Origin: JBDHXE01 sp035445085
GTDB taxonomy: Bacteria; Bacteroidota; Ignavibacteria; Kapaibacteriales; UBA2268
NCBI GenBank assembly: GCA_035445085.1
Contig: DAOMQA010000003.1
Coordinates: 62,001-126,000 of the forward strand
Reading direction: 5' to 3'
DNA: 64,000 bases
Position 1 is the first letter of the stretch, and each line of letters starts with the position of its first letter. The notes beneath the pieces were generated by a model. The model was not told the DNA's origin, did no database searches, and saw only the letters and a list, made by a program, of their open reading frames with translations. Both the position numbers and the translations under genes were made by a program. Shown here piece by piece: positions 9,073 to 18,136 of the stretch.

Positions 9073-9080
9073 TACTTTTG
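9073..9080 (+). promoter_or_regulatory. Candidate -7 box (TACTTTTG) for the Gfo/Idh/MocA gene
   Basis: TACTTTTG fits the Bacteroidota -7 consensus TAnnTTTG exactly and lies 26 bases before the ATG at 9106. I do not see a TTTG -33 element at the usual distance, so this is a half-site match only. Confidence 0.4.
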
Positions 9081-9105
9081 TATTTGTAATTTCAGAGGTA
9101 AGTTG

Positions 9106-10119
9106 ATGTTAAGGGTAGCAATTATTGGTTGTGGGTATTGGGGAGCGCACTTAATTCGGAATTTTAATAATTCTGACTTATGGCAAGTGTCCTATTTGTG
9201 TGATATAGATATAGCTCATCTACAAAATATATCAAAGCAATATCCAGGTATCCCTACAACTACTCATTATCAAGATATTTTGAATGATAGTACAATAGAT
9301 GCAGTGGTGATTGCAAGCTCATCGGCTACACATTTCCAAATTGCAAAAGATGCTTTATTGTCTGGTAAAAATATATGGGTAGAAAAGCCATTTACACAAG
9401 ACTCTAAGGAAGCCCAAGAATTAATATCCTTAGCTAAAGAGCTAAACCTTATAATTAATGTGGATCATACTTATTTATATACTTCTGCAATTGAAAAAAT
9501 TAAAGAAATAATTGATAGTGGCGAACTGGGTAGTATTATATATATTGATACCATTCGCATAAATTTAGGGCTATTTAGACACGACGAAAATGTTCTTTGG
9601 GACCTTGCTCCACACGACATATCTATTATAAACTATATACACCCTATACAAGCTATCTCCGTTAGTGCTACTGGAAACTCCTATTACCCTTATAGCAATA
9701 AAAAATTAGAAGAAGTGGCATACATTACAATTAAATTTGCAGATAAATCAGTTGCTCATATAAATGTAAATTGGCTCTCCCCTATTAAAATTAGGCAGAT
9801 GATAATTGGGGGTACTAAAAAAATGTTAGTTTTTGATGATATGCTTAATACAGAAAAAATCAAAGTATATAATAGTGGCGTAACACTTCAAAATAGAGAA
9901 GATATTTATGATGTACTTGTCCAATATAGGACTGGTGATATGTACTCACCAGCATTAAAAAGCAATGAAGCTTTGGCTACTGAATGCAAGCATTTCTATG
10001 ATAGAATTGTAAGTAAAGTTAAAACTAATACTGATGGTGAAGCAGGCTTACTAAATGTTAAAATTCTTGAAGCTGCACAACAATCATTAGATAGTGGTGG
10101 GAAAGAAATATTATTATAA
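9106..10119 (+). CDS. Gfo/Idh/MocA family NAD(P)-dependent oxidoreductase
   Basis: Rossmann-fold dehydrogenase acting on a sugar, cyclitol or related compound; the substrate cannot be told. The N-terminal nucleotide-binding motif is VAIIGCGYWGAHLIRNF, followed by the catalytic EKPFT motif at about residues 95-99 in the usual family place, and a C-terminal alpha/beta substrate domain with WDLAPHDISI. 337 residues is normal. I chose ATG 9106, six bases after AGAGGT (9094-9099), over the TTG at 9103. Proteins of this type with the WDLAPHD segment often act on UDP-sugars in glycan synthesis, which fits the neighbouring FkbM gene. Confidence 0.9.
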   Translation: MLRVAIIGCGYWGAHLIRNFNNSDLWQVSYLCDIDIAHLQNISKQYPGIPTTTHYQDILNDSTIDAVVIASSSATHFQIAKDALLSGKNIWVEKPFTQDSKEAQELISLAKELNLIINVDHTYLYTSAIEKIKEIIDSGELGSIIYIDTIRINLGLFRHDENVLWDLAPHDISIINYIHPIQAISVSATGNSYYPYSNKKLEEVAYITIKFADKSVAHINVNWLSPIKIRQMIIGGTKKMLVFDDMLNTEKIKVYNSGVTLQNREDIYDVLVQYRTGDMYSPALKSNEALATECKHFYDRIVSKVKTNTDGEAGLLNVKILEAAQQSLDSGGKEILL

Positions 10120-10136
10120 ATTAAAGAAAAATAGTT

Positions 10137-11126
10137 ATGAGTATAAGTTATAAAGAATCTGGTGTTGATATTCAAGCAGGAGAAGAAACTGTTGATAGGA
10201 TTAAGCCGTTAGTAAAAAGTACACATAATAAAAATGTGTTGTCTAATATTGGCTTGTTTGGTGGGTTTTATGAATTAGATTTCAAGGAATACGAAGCTCC
10301 AGTATTGGTTGCTTCTACAGATGGTGTCGGCACTAAATTAAAAATTGCTTTTGCTACGGGCAAACACGATACTATTGGGCAATGCTTAGTTAATCATTGT
10401 GTAAATGATATACTTGCTTGCGGTGCAAAGCCTTTATTTTTTCTTGATTACTTTGCTACGGGTAAACTAAATCCAGATGTTGCCGAGCAAGTCATAAAAG
10501 GTTTTACTATTGCTTGCAAGGAAAATGGAGTTGCTTTAATAGGTGGCGAAACGGCGGAAATGCCTTCATTATATTCAGATGGAGAATATGATGTTAGTGG
10601 TACTATAGTTGGAGTGGTTGATAAAAGAAAAATAGTAAACGGTAGCAAAATACAAAAAGGTGATATTATGATAGCCTTGCCTTCGAGTGGACTGCATACT
10701 AATGGCTATTCGTTAGCAAGAGCTGCTCTGTTCCCAAAATATAATGCTAATACTTATTTTGAGTCATTAGGTACTACTTTAGGAGATGCTCTTTTGGCAG
10801 TGCATAAGCCATACTATAATTCTATATACCCTTTAATTGATAAAGAAATGATAAATGGCATATCTCATATTACGGGTGGCGGAATAGAAGGTAATACTAA
10901 AAGGATAATGAGAGATGGTATTGAGATGGAAATTAATTGGAATAGTTGGGAACGCCCCGAAATATTTAAATTAATACAAAATGAAGCTAATATTGCTGAA
11001 GAAGAGATGAGAGCGGCATTCAATCTTGGAGTAGGCTTGATTATGGTTGTTAACCCGAATAAAGTAGATGATATTATGACTTTTTGTGAAAATGACAAAC
11101 CATTTATTATTGGTAAAATAAAATAA
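10137..11126 (+). CDS. purM: Phosphoribosylformylglycinamidine cyclo-ligase (AIR synthetase)
   Basis: Fifth step of purine synthesis: converts FGAM to aminoimidazole ribotide with ATP. The sequence begins with the typical YKESGVDI segment. It also carries STDGVGTKLKIAF, the GGETAEMPSLY motif, and LPSSGLHTNGYSLAR in the expected order. At 329 residues it is close to the usual 340. Cytoplasmic. It follows the oxidoreductase gene by 17 bases and may be cotranscribed with it, although there is no functional link. No strong ribosome site is visible before the ATG. Confidence 0.97.
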   Translation: MSISYKESGVDIQAGEETVDRIKPLVKSTHNKNVLSNIGLFGGFYELDFKEYEAPVLVASTDGVGTKLKIAFATGKHDTIGQCLVNHCVNDILACGAKPLFFLDYFATGKLNPDVAEQVIKGFTIACKENGVALIGGETAEMPSLYSDGEYDVSGTIVGVVDKRKIVNGSKIQKGDIMIALPSSGLHTNGYSLARAALFPKYNANTYFESLGTTLGDALLAVHKPYYNSIYPLIDKEMINGISHITGGGIEGNTKRIMRDGIEMEINWNSWERPEIFKLIQNEANIAEEEMRAAFNLGVGLIMVVNPNKVDDIMTFCENDKPFIIGKIK

Positions 11127-11152
11127 TTGATTCTACTAATTATATAATAAGA

Positions 11153-11176
11153 AATTACTTATGTAATTGTTTTTTT
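11153..11176 (+). terminator. Weak candidate terminator after purM
   Basis: AATTAC (11153-11158) pairs with GTAATT (11163-11168) around a TTAT loop, followed by GTTTTTTTG. The stem is short and AT-only, but the T-run and position 26 bases after the purM stop support it. Confidence 0.4.
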
Positions 11177-11273
11177 GTATAGATTAAAGAAAAATTTTGA
11201 TTATTTGCTTAAAATTCCCTAATTTATATTTTAGAATATGCTTTTATTAAAAAATAATTATTAGGGATTTTTT

Positions 11274-11978
11274 ATGAGTAGAAATTTTACTTTATTGCTA
11301 ATTGCTGCATTATTTATTGGACTTGTAACGGTTAGTTTTTCTGCTGAATTAGCTAGCAGAGACCCGCAACCAAGAAACGTGGTCTTAGAAGAATACACTG
11401 GAATATATTGTACATATTGCCCTGACGGTCATAAAAGAGCAAGAGCTTTAAAAGAGGCAAACCCAGGTAGAGTAGTCTTAATCAATGTTCACGCTGGTGG
11501 TTATGCCGTACCTAAGGCTGGTGCTCCTGATTTTAGAACACCTTTTGGAGAGCAACTTGTAGGGCTTGCACAAGTAGCAGGTTTTCCTGCTGGCAGTATT
11601 AATAGGATGGTCTTCCCGGGTGCAGCTAATCAATCACCATATACACCACAGACTCAAGGCGGCACTGCTCTAAGTAGAGGAGGCTGGGCAATAGCTGCAG
11701 CTGACAGTGTACTTAATGGCTCTATATCACCTATGAATATTGGTGCTGTTACAAAGTGGTCTAACTCTACAAGAGAATTAAATGTTGATTTAGAATTATT
11801 TTTTACATCTGGGATTGAAGGAGCTGTAAAATTAAATGTCGCTTTGATTGAATCTCATATTTGGGGTCCACAAACGGGTGGCGAAGATCCTGTAAATTAT
11901 GAGCATAATTTTATGTTACGCCATATGCTAACAGGACAATGGGGCGAACAAATAACTACTACTGACAAAAAAGATTAA
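11274..11978 (+). CDS. Omp28-like secreted protein, N-terminal part of a frameshifted gene
   Basis: Signal peptide (about residues 1-23), then a thioredoxin-like Omp28 domain with EEYTGIYCTYCPDGHKRA, whose CxxC cysteines are Cys46 and Cys49. Family members are exported thiol proteins of unknown function. The frame ends at TTTDKKD, at a run of six A residues (GACAAAAAAGATTAA), while the rest of the protein, including the T9SS sorting domain, continues in the +1 frame to 13245. Skipping one A gives TTTDKKIKIENCDVVIFV, a sensible join. The join looks about a dozen residues shorter than I expect for the family, so a larger deletion is also possible. Confidence 0.8.
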   Translation: MSRNFTLLLIAALFIGLVTVSFSAELASRDPQPRNVVLEEYTGIYCTYCPDGHKRARALKEANPGRVVLINVHAGGYAVPKAGAPDFRTPFGEQLVGLAQVAGFPAGSINRMVFPGAANQSPYTPQTQGGTALSRGGWAIAAADSVLNGSISPMNIGAVTKWSNSTRELNVDLELFFTSGIEGAVKLNVALIESHIWGPQTGGEDPVNYEHNFMLRHMLTGQWGEQITTTDKKD

Positions 11979-13245
11979 AATTGAAAATTGCGATGTAGTT
12001 ATATTCGTAACTACTGCGTCTAACCAATACATATATACGGGTATTAGTCTGCCTGCCATTACTCCCGAAATTGATATTGCAACAATAGGAAACAATATAG
12101 ACGCATTAAAGTCAGGTGAAAAATTTCAAAATACTTTTAAAGTAAAAAATATATCTTCAAAAGATATAAAGTTTAATGTAAGTGTTGTTAAATCTGATAG
12201 AACACCAGAAGATTGGGTTGCAAAGTACGAAGGTAGTGAAAATGTGTATACTGTTGCTCCAGAAGAAACTGCTGATATAAATGTTAGTTTGCAAGTAGGA
12301 GATACTAAGGGGATTGGGGACGCAATTTTAACTATAAGCCAAGTTGATAATCCAGGTGCTATACCTGTTACTAAAATGCTTACTGCTGTATCTTCTGATG
12401 CAAAATATCTTGAAGTAAATGCTGGTGCTACGATGGAGACTACAATTAAAGAAGGCGGCAGAACAAGCCTTATTTCATTATCGAATGGTGACTATAATAT
12501 AGTAGCGAACAAATTGGATCCAAGTGTAGTTGTTTGGAATTTTGGTCCTAAAGGTGGTATAAATGTAGCTCAAGCAAATATAATTGTAGACATGATAGGT
12601 AAAGGAATAGGGGTTTTAATGAATGGGGGTGTTGCTCTGCCATTTTTAACTTTTGAATCAACTAACCATCCACTGCTTTCTACATTAGGATTAAATTGGG
12701 CGTCTGGATATGATATTCAATTATCTCAATTTACTCTAGAAGGTGTAGCTGGCGATCCCGTAGCCGATGGCTTTAAAGTGACAGGCTCTGCTGGAAATAA
12801 CGGGAACTATTACCTTCAGCCAATGATTATAACTAATTCAAGTATAGCAACCGAAATGGTTAAAAATACCGATCAAGGAAAGACTATCTCCGCAAGAATA
12901 GTAACTCCAACTGCTAAAGCTATTTATATGGGCTTTAATTTAGATGTTATAACTAATATTACCGATAGAACTAACTTTATTAAGAAAGCAATAGATTGGA
13001 TTGAAGGAACTACTGATGTAAATGATAATCTTGTGAATGCTAATATATCTCTCTATCCAAATCCAAGTTCTGACTTTATTAATGTTAATGGTTTAAATGG
13101 TCAAGCTAATGTTACTGACTTGTTCGGGAGAATAGTTTGGTCTGGATTTATTACAAATAATAGCCAAATAGACATAACTACTTTATCAAGCGGTGTTTAT
13201 ATGCTAAATATAAATAATAACATATATAAAATAATTAAAAAATAA
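11966..13245 (+). CDS. Omp28-like secreted protein, C-terminal part of a frameshifted gene with T9SS sorting domain
   Basis: Continuation of the preceding gene in another frame. The frame is open from 11956; a stand-alone start would be GTG at 12244, but protein-like sequence (IENCDVVIFVTTASNQYIYT, then beta-rich Ig-like stretches) runs back to about 11966, so this is not an independent gene. The last 75 residues, from ISLYPNPSSDFINV to YKIIKK, are a T9SS type A sorting domain, which targets the protein through the outer membrane. Either one base was gained in the A-run (sequencing or real) or the gene is a pseudogene. Confidence 0.8.
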
Positions 13246-13299
13246 TTGTTGCTTATAGTAATCTAAATAAAGGGGCTGTATCTTAAATTTCCCCTAATC

Positions 13300-13336
13300 A
13301 ATAGCCTTATGTAATTAGACGTAGGGCTATTTTTTA
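13300..13336 (+). terminator. Candidate terminator after the Omp28-like gene
   Basis: AATAGCC (13300-13306) pairs with GGCTATT (13325-13331), with an extra G next to the stem, and the run TTTTTT follows. It lies 55 bases after the stop at 13245. The loop of about 18 bases is long. Confidence 0.55.
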
Positions 13337-13592
13337 TACTTGATTCAGAATAAAACATTAAAAAATATTCATTTTAAATATAAGCAGCATGATGCTATGG
13401 CGATGGTAATTTATTAGTTTTTCTGCAATTTGCCAATCTATTATTAAAAAAAAATAATATATAATTTACTTTTAGTATCAAAAAATAAATTTGTATATAT
13501 CGGAAGAAATAGTTAATTTTATGTGTCCTTATATTACGAAAAATTGATAGTATGATAAATAGAGAACAAAATGTTACTATAAATCTTATAAA

Positions 13593-13616
13593 GTACTCTG
13601 GTACTCTGGTACTCTG
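13593..13616. repeat. Three tandem copies of GTACTCTG
   Basis: Three perfect 8-base copies (13593-13600, 13601-13608, 13609-13616) followed by a partial GTA. It is in a gene-poor stretch, not within a recognisable coding frame. Confidence 0.85.
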
Positions 13617-13776
13617 GTAGACAGCTATTATGCCTACAATATTGTAATCAAGGTAAGTATACAAATAAGTATCAGCGGCTGGCACGTTGCCCTACAATAA
13701 TGATTATACAAATAAATAAAGTATTTAGTGTTTGTTTATGTATTATTTATAAAAATTATTAAAATATGGAGTATTT

Positions 13777-13854
13777 ATGAAGTATAGAATATCAGTTTTT
13801 TTGTTGCAAGGTTGTGGTGATATAATTATCAGTGATTCAAAAGGGAGGCAGTAA
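13777..13854 (+). CDS. Possible 25-residue leader peptide coupled to the next gene
   Basis: ATG at 13777 is preceded by GGAG (13768-13771) with five bases spacing. The frame encodes 25 residues beginning MKYRISVFLLQGCGD and ends in TAATG at 13852-13856, so its stop overlaps the start of the next gene. The GGGAGG ribosome site of that gene lies within its last codons. The N-terminus resembles a short lipoprotein signal (LQGC). It may be a leader that sets translation of the next gene, a truncated gene remnant, or chance. No homology can be judged at this length. Confidence 0.35.
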   Translation: MKYRISVFLLQGCGDIIISDSKGRQ

Positions 13855-15095
13855 TGAAAATATTAAGTATATTGTTTGTAACTCTTCTTGCTATGACTGC
13901 CTTTGCACAAAGGCAAAATGCCATATTTTCTATTCAAGATATGGATATTAAGTACAATCATTATTTTGTTGTAGCAAATATTTTTGATAGTGCAATGGTA
14001 TATTATGAAATAGGCAATATCTCCTATATTAATAATATGCAAGAGAAAACGAGAATTTATCTTTCTGATAGTATCACCAAAATAGCCGGCAAGTATTTGC
14101 AAGCGTCTAATATACAAGGTGAAAACCCTGAATTTCATAGTATACTTAGGACAGAGTCCTTTTTTCTTCCTGAACAAGCAACACAATTAGAATTTTATAG
14201 GCGATCATTAATAAATAAAGACCCTTGCTCTTCGGTAAAGCCCAATAATGGCGCTAATAAGTGGGGATATGACGATATGAGTAAATTTCGAATTGATATA
14301 GTAGATGCAGGAACTTATACTGTTTTAGCTTCGATAGATTCCGTAATATCCAATCCCGTTGCAAATAGGATTGATGGGGTGCTAATTGGTAGCGAACCAT
14401 ATACGACTATTCATTTACGCGATTTACCATCTAATTGCAAAAATAAAAATGTATACCTAAGAGTAACAACATTTAGAGTGGGACAAAGTCCTTTTGGAAT
14501 GGTAGCCAAATCTATGAACACTTGGGTAAACCGTTCAGCTTTATATGATTATAATGGATTGTATGTTGATAATGAAAATTTCTTTGACTCATTGAATACT
14601 ATTTTTAGAAGTAAATTAATTCAAAACTTAGATTCCATTCAATCAACTTCTGGAAATGTTAGCATACCCGAATTCTATCCCCCAAATTTTGGTAACCTCT
14701 TTATGGATAGGTATTTATTCAAAGGTAGGTATAATGTTTATATAGAAGCAAATGGAGATACTATAAAAATTGCTAGGAATGAGCTATTAAAAGAATCTAT
14801 CGAAAGCGAAGAAAGCTCTGATAAATTAAAATTTATTACTGTTGCACCATCAATACTAAATGGGCAAAACGAAGTATATCTAAAATTTTATAACAGTATG
14901 CAACAGTCGCTCAATATATTTGTTACCGATTTGAACGGTGCAAAAATTGCCAATATATGTAATAATAATTTTGAACAAGGTATACATACTATTAATTTTA
15001 TCACAAAAAATTTATTAAATGGCTTATATTTTATAAATATTGTCGATAACAATGCAGAGCAGTGGGTAACTCAAAAAATATATATAATTAATTAA
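13854..15095 (+). CDS. Secreted protein with T9SS-type C-terminal domain, function unknown
   Basis: 413 residues. A clear signal peptide (MKILSILFVTLLAMTAFA, then QRQNA) precedes a mixed beta-rich body in which I recognise no named domain; RIDIVDAGTYTVLASIDSVI and similar stretches look like beta-sandwich strands. The last 80 residues (YLKFYNSMQQSLNIFVTDLN ... LLNGLYFINIVDN ... TQKIYIIN) match the pattern of a divergent T9SS type A sorting domain, so the protein is probably exported to the cell surface or medium. Translation starts at ATG 13854, five bases after GGGAGG. A short upstream frame overlaps the start codon. Confidence 0.75.
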   Translation: MKILSILFVTLLAMTAFAQRQNAIFSIQDMDIKYNHYFVVANIFDSAMVYYEIGNISYINNMQEKTRIYLSDSITKIAGKYLQASNIQGENPEFHSILRTESFFLPEQATQLEFYRRSLINKDPCSSVKPNNGANKWGYDDMSKFRIDIVDAGTYTVLASIDSVISNPVANRIDGVLIGSEPYTTIHLRDLPSNCKNKNVYLRVTTFRVGQSPFGMVAKSMNTWVNRSALYDYNGLYVDNENFFDSLNTIFRSKLIQNLDSIQSTSGNVSIPEFYPPNFGNLFMDRYLFKGRYNVYIEANGDTIKIARNELLKESIESEESSDKLKFITVAPSILNGQNEVYLKFYNSMQQSLNIFVTDLNGAKIANICNNNFEQGIHTINFITKNLLNGLYFINIVDNNAEQWVTQKIYIIN

Positions 15096-15190
15096 GATTT
15101 GTTTAGAGAGTTATCTATATAGCAATAAAATAAGGTTTGAAAAAGTTGGAATATAGTTCCTTAAAATCCTTTGTTTGCTAATTAATTATA

Positions 15191-15216
15191 GGTCGTATCT
15201 TCGCCGAGATACGACC
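15191..15216. terminator. Strong hairpin between convergent genes
   Basis: GGTCGTATCT (15191-15200) and AGATACGACC (15207-15216) form a perfect 10-bp stem with a TCGCCG loop. It lies between the ends of the T9SS gene (+) and the TonB receptor gene (-), so it may stop transcription from both sides. The T-rich TTATTGTTTT follows on the plus strand. Confidence 0.7.
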
Positions 15217-15239
15217 TTATTGTTTTCTATACTACATCT

Positions 15240-17555
15240 TTACATTTTTACTGATAAACTTGCTCTAAAGGTTCTGGGTTTTAGCGGACCATAAATAAAA
15301 TCAGAATCTCTATTTGGTCCCCTATCAAAATCGTCCTGATATTGATTACTTATGTTATTAACGCCAAGTGCTAATTTTAGCTCTGGTCTATCTAAAAAGA
15401 TGTAAGATACAGAAGCATTTAATTCTAAAAAGTTAGGTGAGAGAAATACAATGTTCTCGGTAATGACATTCCCGGTTGGCGATGTTCCCCCCGCAAAGTG
15501 TGGTATATCCATTGAACCCGTATATATTGCAGATAATATAAATTCTAAGTGTTCGCTTGGATTAATATATAGGCTTACATACCCGTATAAATCTGGTGTT
15601 CTTAATATTTTATTAGTTTTTTGTTCTAATATATTTTTTAAAGGGTCTGCTGCTAACCATACAAATGGCGAATCATAAGAACCTTTTTGGTATGTGATAC
15701 TTGCTTGCAATAAAAAATATTCAAAATATGATGTCCTTATTTCGGCATTTAGTCCATATATAGTTGCTCCATCACCATTTTTTTTGGTAAGTACAATGTT
15801 TCCCTTATCATCAATACCACTTGCTTCATTAACAAACACATTGTTGAGTTTGTTGTAAAATACTTCAAAGGAAAGAGCAATTGGCAGGTTCTCAAAATTT
15901 AAATATTTATCTATGCCCCAATTTAATGAAAGAGATTTTTCTGCTTGCAAATGCTGAGATAACTCTACAATTACACGCTTACCCGATCTCAATTCAGTAT
16001 GCAAATCTTCATTGTAGGCTTGTGGCGATCTGTAACCTGTACTAAGTGATGCTCTTAAATTAAAGTCGTCTACTTGTTTGTACATAAAAGTAAACCTTGG
16101 ACTAAGAATAAGGTCTTTTATCATGTTATGTTTGTCTGCTCTTAACCCACTAATTAAATTAAAATGCTCGTTAAGCCTCCAATCATATTGGGCATATAAG
16201 CCAAAAAGATTTACTTCTTGCTTTAATGTTGTCCTATATTCGCTTGCTTCGTTTAATACGTTTTCGTTCTGGTATTCAAATCCAGAAGTAAAAATTCCAT
16301 CTCCTATTAAAAAGTTCTTTAATATATGATTAAATTGTAAACCGCCTAAATATACTTTCGATGATGTTAGCCCATAGCCATTAGGGTCTTTGTTTGCACC
16401 TATATAATCTTTAACTTCAGTGTTGTTAAATGAGGCGTATATAGAATATTTACTTAAATCATTATTAAAATATGATTCATAACTTAAGCTACCAGCTGTC
16501 AAATTTTGACTCAAATCTTCAGCTATTAATGTTTCGTGAGGTGGTAATTTTATACTGTCGCCTCCGCGTCTGTTTTCATGGATAGTCTGAAAATCAAAGG
16601 TTAGTTTTGATTTGGAGTCTGGATTAAGGAATGCTCTTGCTCCAAATGACGTGCCGGATAAAGTCGGTATTTCAGAGAACCCATCATTATCAGCATCGTA
16701 GATATCTCGCTTATTATGATTAGCAAATAAGTATACTCCAAAATCTTGCTCATCGCTAATAGTTGAAGCATTTAATTGGTATGAGTAATCTATGCTATTG
16801 TTGTCTATCATACCATAATTATATCTACCTTCAAAGCTATTTTCAACAGGCGGTTTTGTTATAATATTTACTACTCCAGCTATTGCATTCCCTCCATATA
16901 GTGCAGAGCCTCCTCCACGTACAATTTCAACCCTATCTATCATATTTGAAGGTATTTGGTCTAAAGCGTACATTGAATTTAATGATGTGATAATTGGCTT
17001 TCCATCAATTAAAATTTGTGAATACCTACCTTCCATACCATTTAAACGGATTTGCGAATAGCCACAATTCTGGCAATTTGCTTCGACTCTTAAACCTGGT
17101 GCAAACCGTATACCTTCTTGAATTGATGCGGATTGAGTAGCTTCAAAAATCTTATTATCGATGACAGAAACTTTAATCGGAACATCCTCATATAGTTTGT
17201 CTGTACGGGTGGCAGACACTACTACTCCACTACTATTAACTATACTTTCTGATAAAATAACCTTCATTTCATGTATAAAATCCTCCTTATGAGTTAGATC
17301 AACCTCTAATGTATAAGAATGATACCCCACAGCGCTGATAAGTACATTATAAATACCAGGGGGGACGCGTTTTATTGAAAAATCACCGTGTTTGTCTGCT
17401 ACAGCTCCTAATGTAGTATGCTCTAATTTTATAGTAGCACCAGCAATAGCTCTTTTTGTAGAATCTAATACACTACCCTTTATGATGTTATGCGAATATA
17501 AATTATTGATAGAAAGGAATACAAACAAAACAATAAACACAATTTTGTATAACAC
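15240..17555 (-). CDS. TonB-dependent outer membrane receptor
   Basis: Outer membrane importer, likely for a metal chelate or vitamin; the substrate is unknown. Order: signal peptide (1-21), a carboxypeptidase-regulatory-like beta domain (about 23-100; GSVLDSTKRAIAGATIKLE), plug domain (about 115-235; RVEIVRGGGSALYGGNAIAG), then a 22-strand barrel to the C-terminus (FRASLSVKM). The plug contains ANCQNCGYSQIRLNGMEGRY, a CxxC-bearing segment seen in a subgroup of Bacteroidota receptors. The start is GTG at 17555, eight bases after AGGAGC. 771 residues is normal. No riboswitch is visible upstream. Confidence 0.93.
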   Translation of the reverse strand: MLYKIVFIVLFVFLSINNLYSHNIIKGSVLDSTKRAIAGATIKLEHTTLGAVADKHGDFSIKRVPPGIYNVLISAVGYHSYTLEVDLTHKEDFIHEMKVILSESIVNSSGVVVSATRTDKLYEDVPIKVSVIDNKIFEATQSASIQEGIRFAPGLRVEANCQNCGYSQIRLNGMEGRYSQILIDGKPIITSLNSMYALDQIPSNMIDRVEIVRGGGSALYGGNAIAGVVNIITKPPVENSFEGRYNYGMIDNNSIDYSYQLNASTISDEQDFGVYLFANHNKRDIYDADNDGFSEIPTLSGTSFGARAFLNPDSKSKLTFDFQTIHENRRGGDSIKLPPHETLIAEDLSQNLTAGSLSYESYFNNDLSKYSIYASFNNTEVKDYIGANKDPNGYGLTSSKVYLGGLQFNHILKNFLIGDGIFTSGFEYQNENVLNEASEYRTTLKQEVNLFGLYAQYDWRLNEHFNLISGLRADKHNMIKDLILSPRFTFMYKQVDDFNLRASLSTGYRSPQAYNEDLHTELRSGKRVIVELSQHLQAEKSLSLNWGIDKYLNFENLPIALSFEVFYNKLNNVFVNEASGIDDKGNIVLTKKNGDGATIYGLNAEIRTSYFEYFLLQASITYQKGSYDSPFVWLAADPLKNILEQKTNKILRTPDLYGYVSLYINPSEHLEFILSAIYTGSMDIPHFAGGTSPTGNVITENIVFLSPNFLELNASVSYIFLDRPELKLALGVNNISNQYQDDFDRGPNRDSDFIYGPLKPRTFRASLSVKM

Positions 17556-17654
17556 TATTATAAGCTCCTAAAGAATTATTTAAATATGACAAATATTTTC
17601 AGGTTTAGTCGTTAATGACTATATTACATTGTTTAACTTATAAAATTATAAAAA

Positions 17655-18095
17655 ATGAAAGTAAAAATTGTAAGAATAGATCCAAACTTAGATTTGCCAT
17701 TACCAAGTTATGCTACAATTGGATCAGCGGGTATGGACATATGTGCTTCAAACAGAGAACCAATAATTATTGTCCCTCGCGAAACGCTACTTGTGCCAAC
17801 GGGCTTATCGATAGAGCTTAGCCCTGGCTACGAATGCCAAGTGAGGAGTAGAAGCGGATTAGCTGCTAAATATGGTATATTCTGCTTAAATGCACCTGGA
17901 ACTATTGATAGTGATTATAGAGGTGAGATAAAAATAATCTTATCGAATTTTGGCAATGAACACTATACAATTAATTATGGCGATAGAATTGCACAGCTTG
18001 TTATAGCAAAATATGAAAGAGTAGAATGGGAATTAAGCGAGTCGTTAAGTAATAGCGAGCGTGGTAGTGGTGGATTTGGTAGTACAGGAAAATAG
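17655..18095 (+). CDS. dut: Deoxyuridine 5'-triphosphate nucleotidohydrolase (dUTPase)
   Basis: Hydrolyses dUTP to dUMP and pyrophosphate, keeping uracil out of DNA and supplying thymidylate synthesis. All five trimeric dUTPase motifs are present in order: GSAGMDI, RSRSGLAAK, NAPGTIDSDYRGE, GDRIAQLV and the C-terminal RGSGGFGSTG, which closes over the active site. At 146 residues it is full length and cytoplasmic. It is divergent from the TonB receptor gene and is followed 41 bases later by a helical hypothetical gene on the same strand. Confidence 0.97.
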   Translation: MKVKIVRIDPNLDLPLPSYATIGSAGMDICASNREPIIIVPRETLLVPTGLSIELSPGYECQVRSRSGLAAKYGIFCLNAPGTIDSDYRGEIKIILSNFGNEHYTINYGDRIAQLVIAKYERVEWELSESLSNSERGSGGFGSTGK

Positions 18096-18136
18096 ACTCA
18101 ATCAAGTGTATTTGTTAGTAAATAATAAAATTCAAG

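Larger units (their letters stand above)
13246..13776. other. Gene-poor AT-rich stretch
   Basis: No convincing gene. It holds a terminator-like hairpin (13300-13336), a short tandem repeat GTACTCTG (13593-13616), a small inverted repeat GGCA-CGT-TGCC (13681-13691), and two imperfect copies of TGCC(C)TACAATA (from 13631 and 13689). A 96-residue minus-strand frame (13395-13685) has no recognisable features. The stretch may be a decayed locus, but I cannot identify what was there. Confidence 0.5.

Noticed and set aside
12244..13245. Separate gene starting at GTG 12244
   Set aside because: Protein-like sequence of the same family runs back to about 11966 in the same frame, and there is no signal peptide; it is the rest of the Omp28-like gene.
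13395..13685. 96-residue minus-strand open frame
   Set aside because: No start context, no domain, and it crosses the tandem repeat and inverted repeats. It looks like chance in AT-rich DNA.
13679..13690. TGGCACGTTGC as a second sigma-54 promoter
   Set aside because: GG and GC are separated by six bases instead of ten, so the geometry is wrong.
17556..17654. Cobalamin or other riboswitch before the TonB receptor
   Set aside because: The 99-base gap is too short and has none of the conserved blocks.
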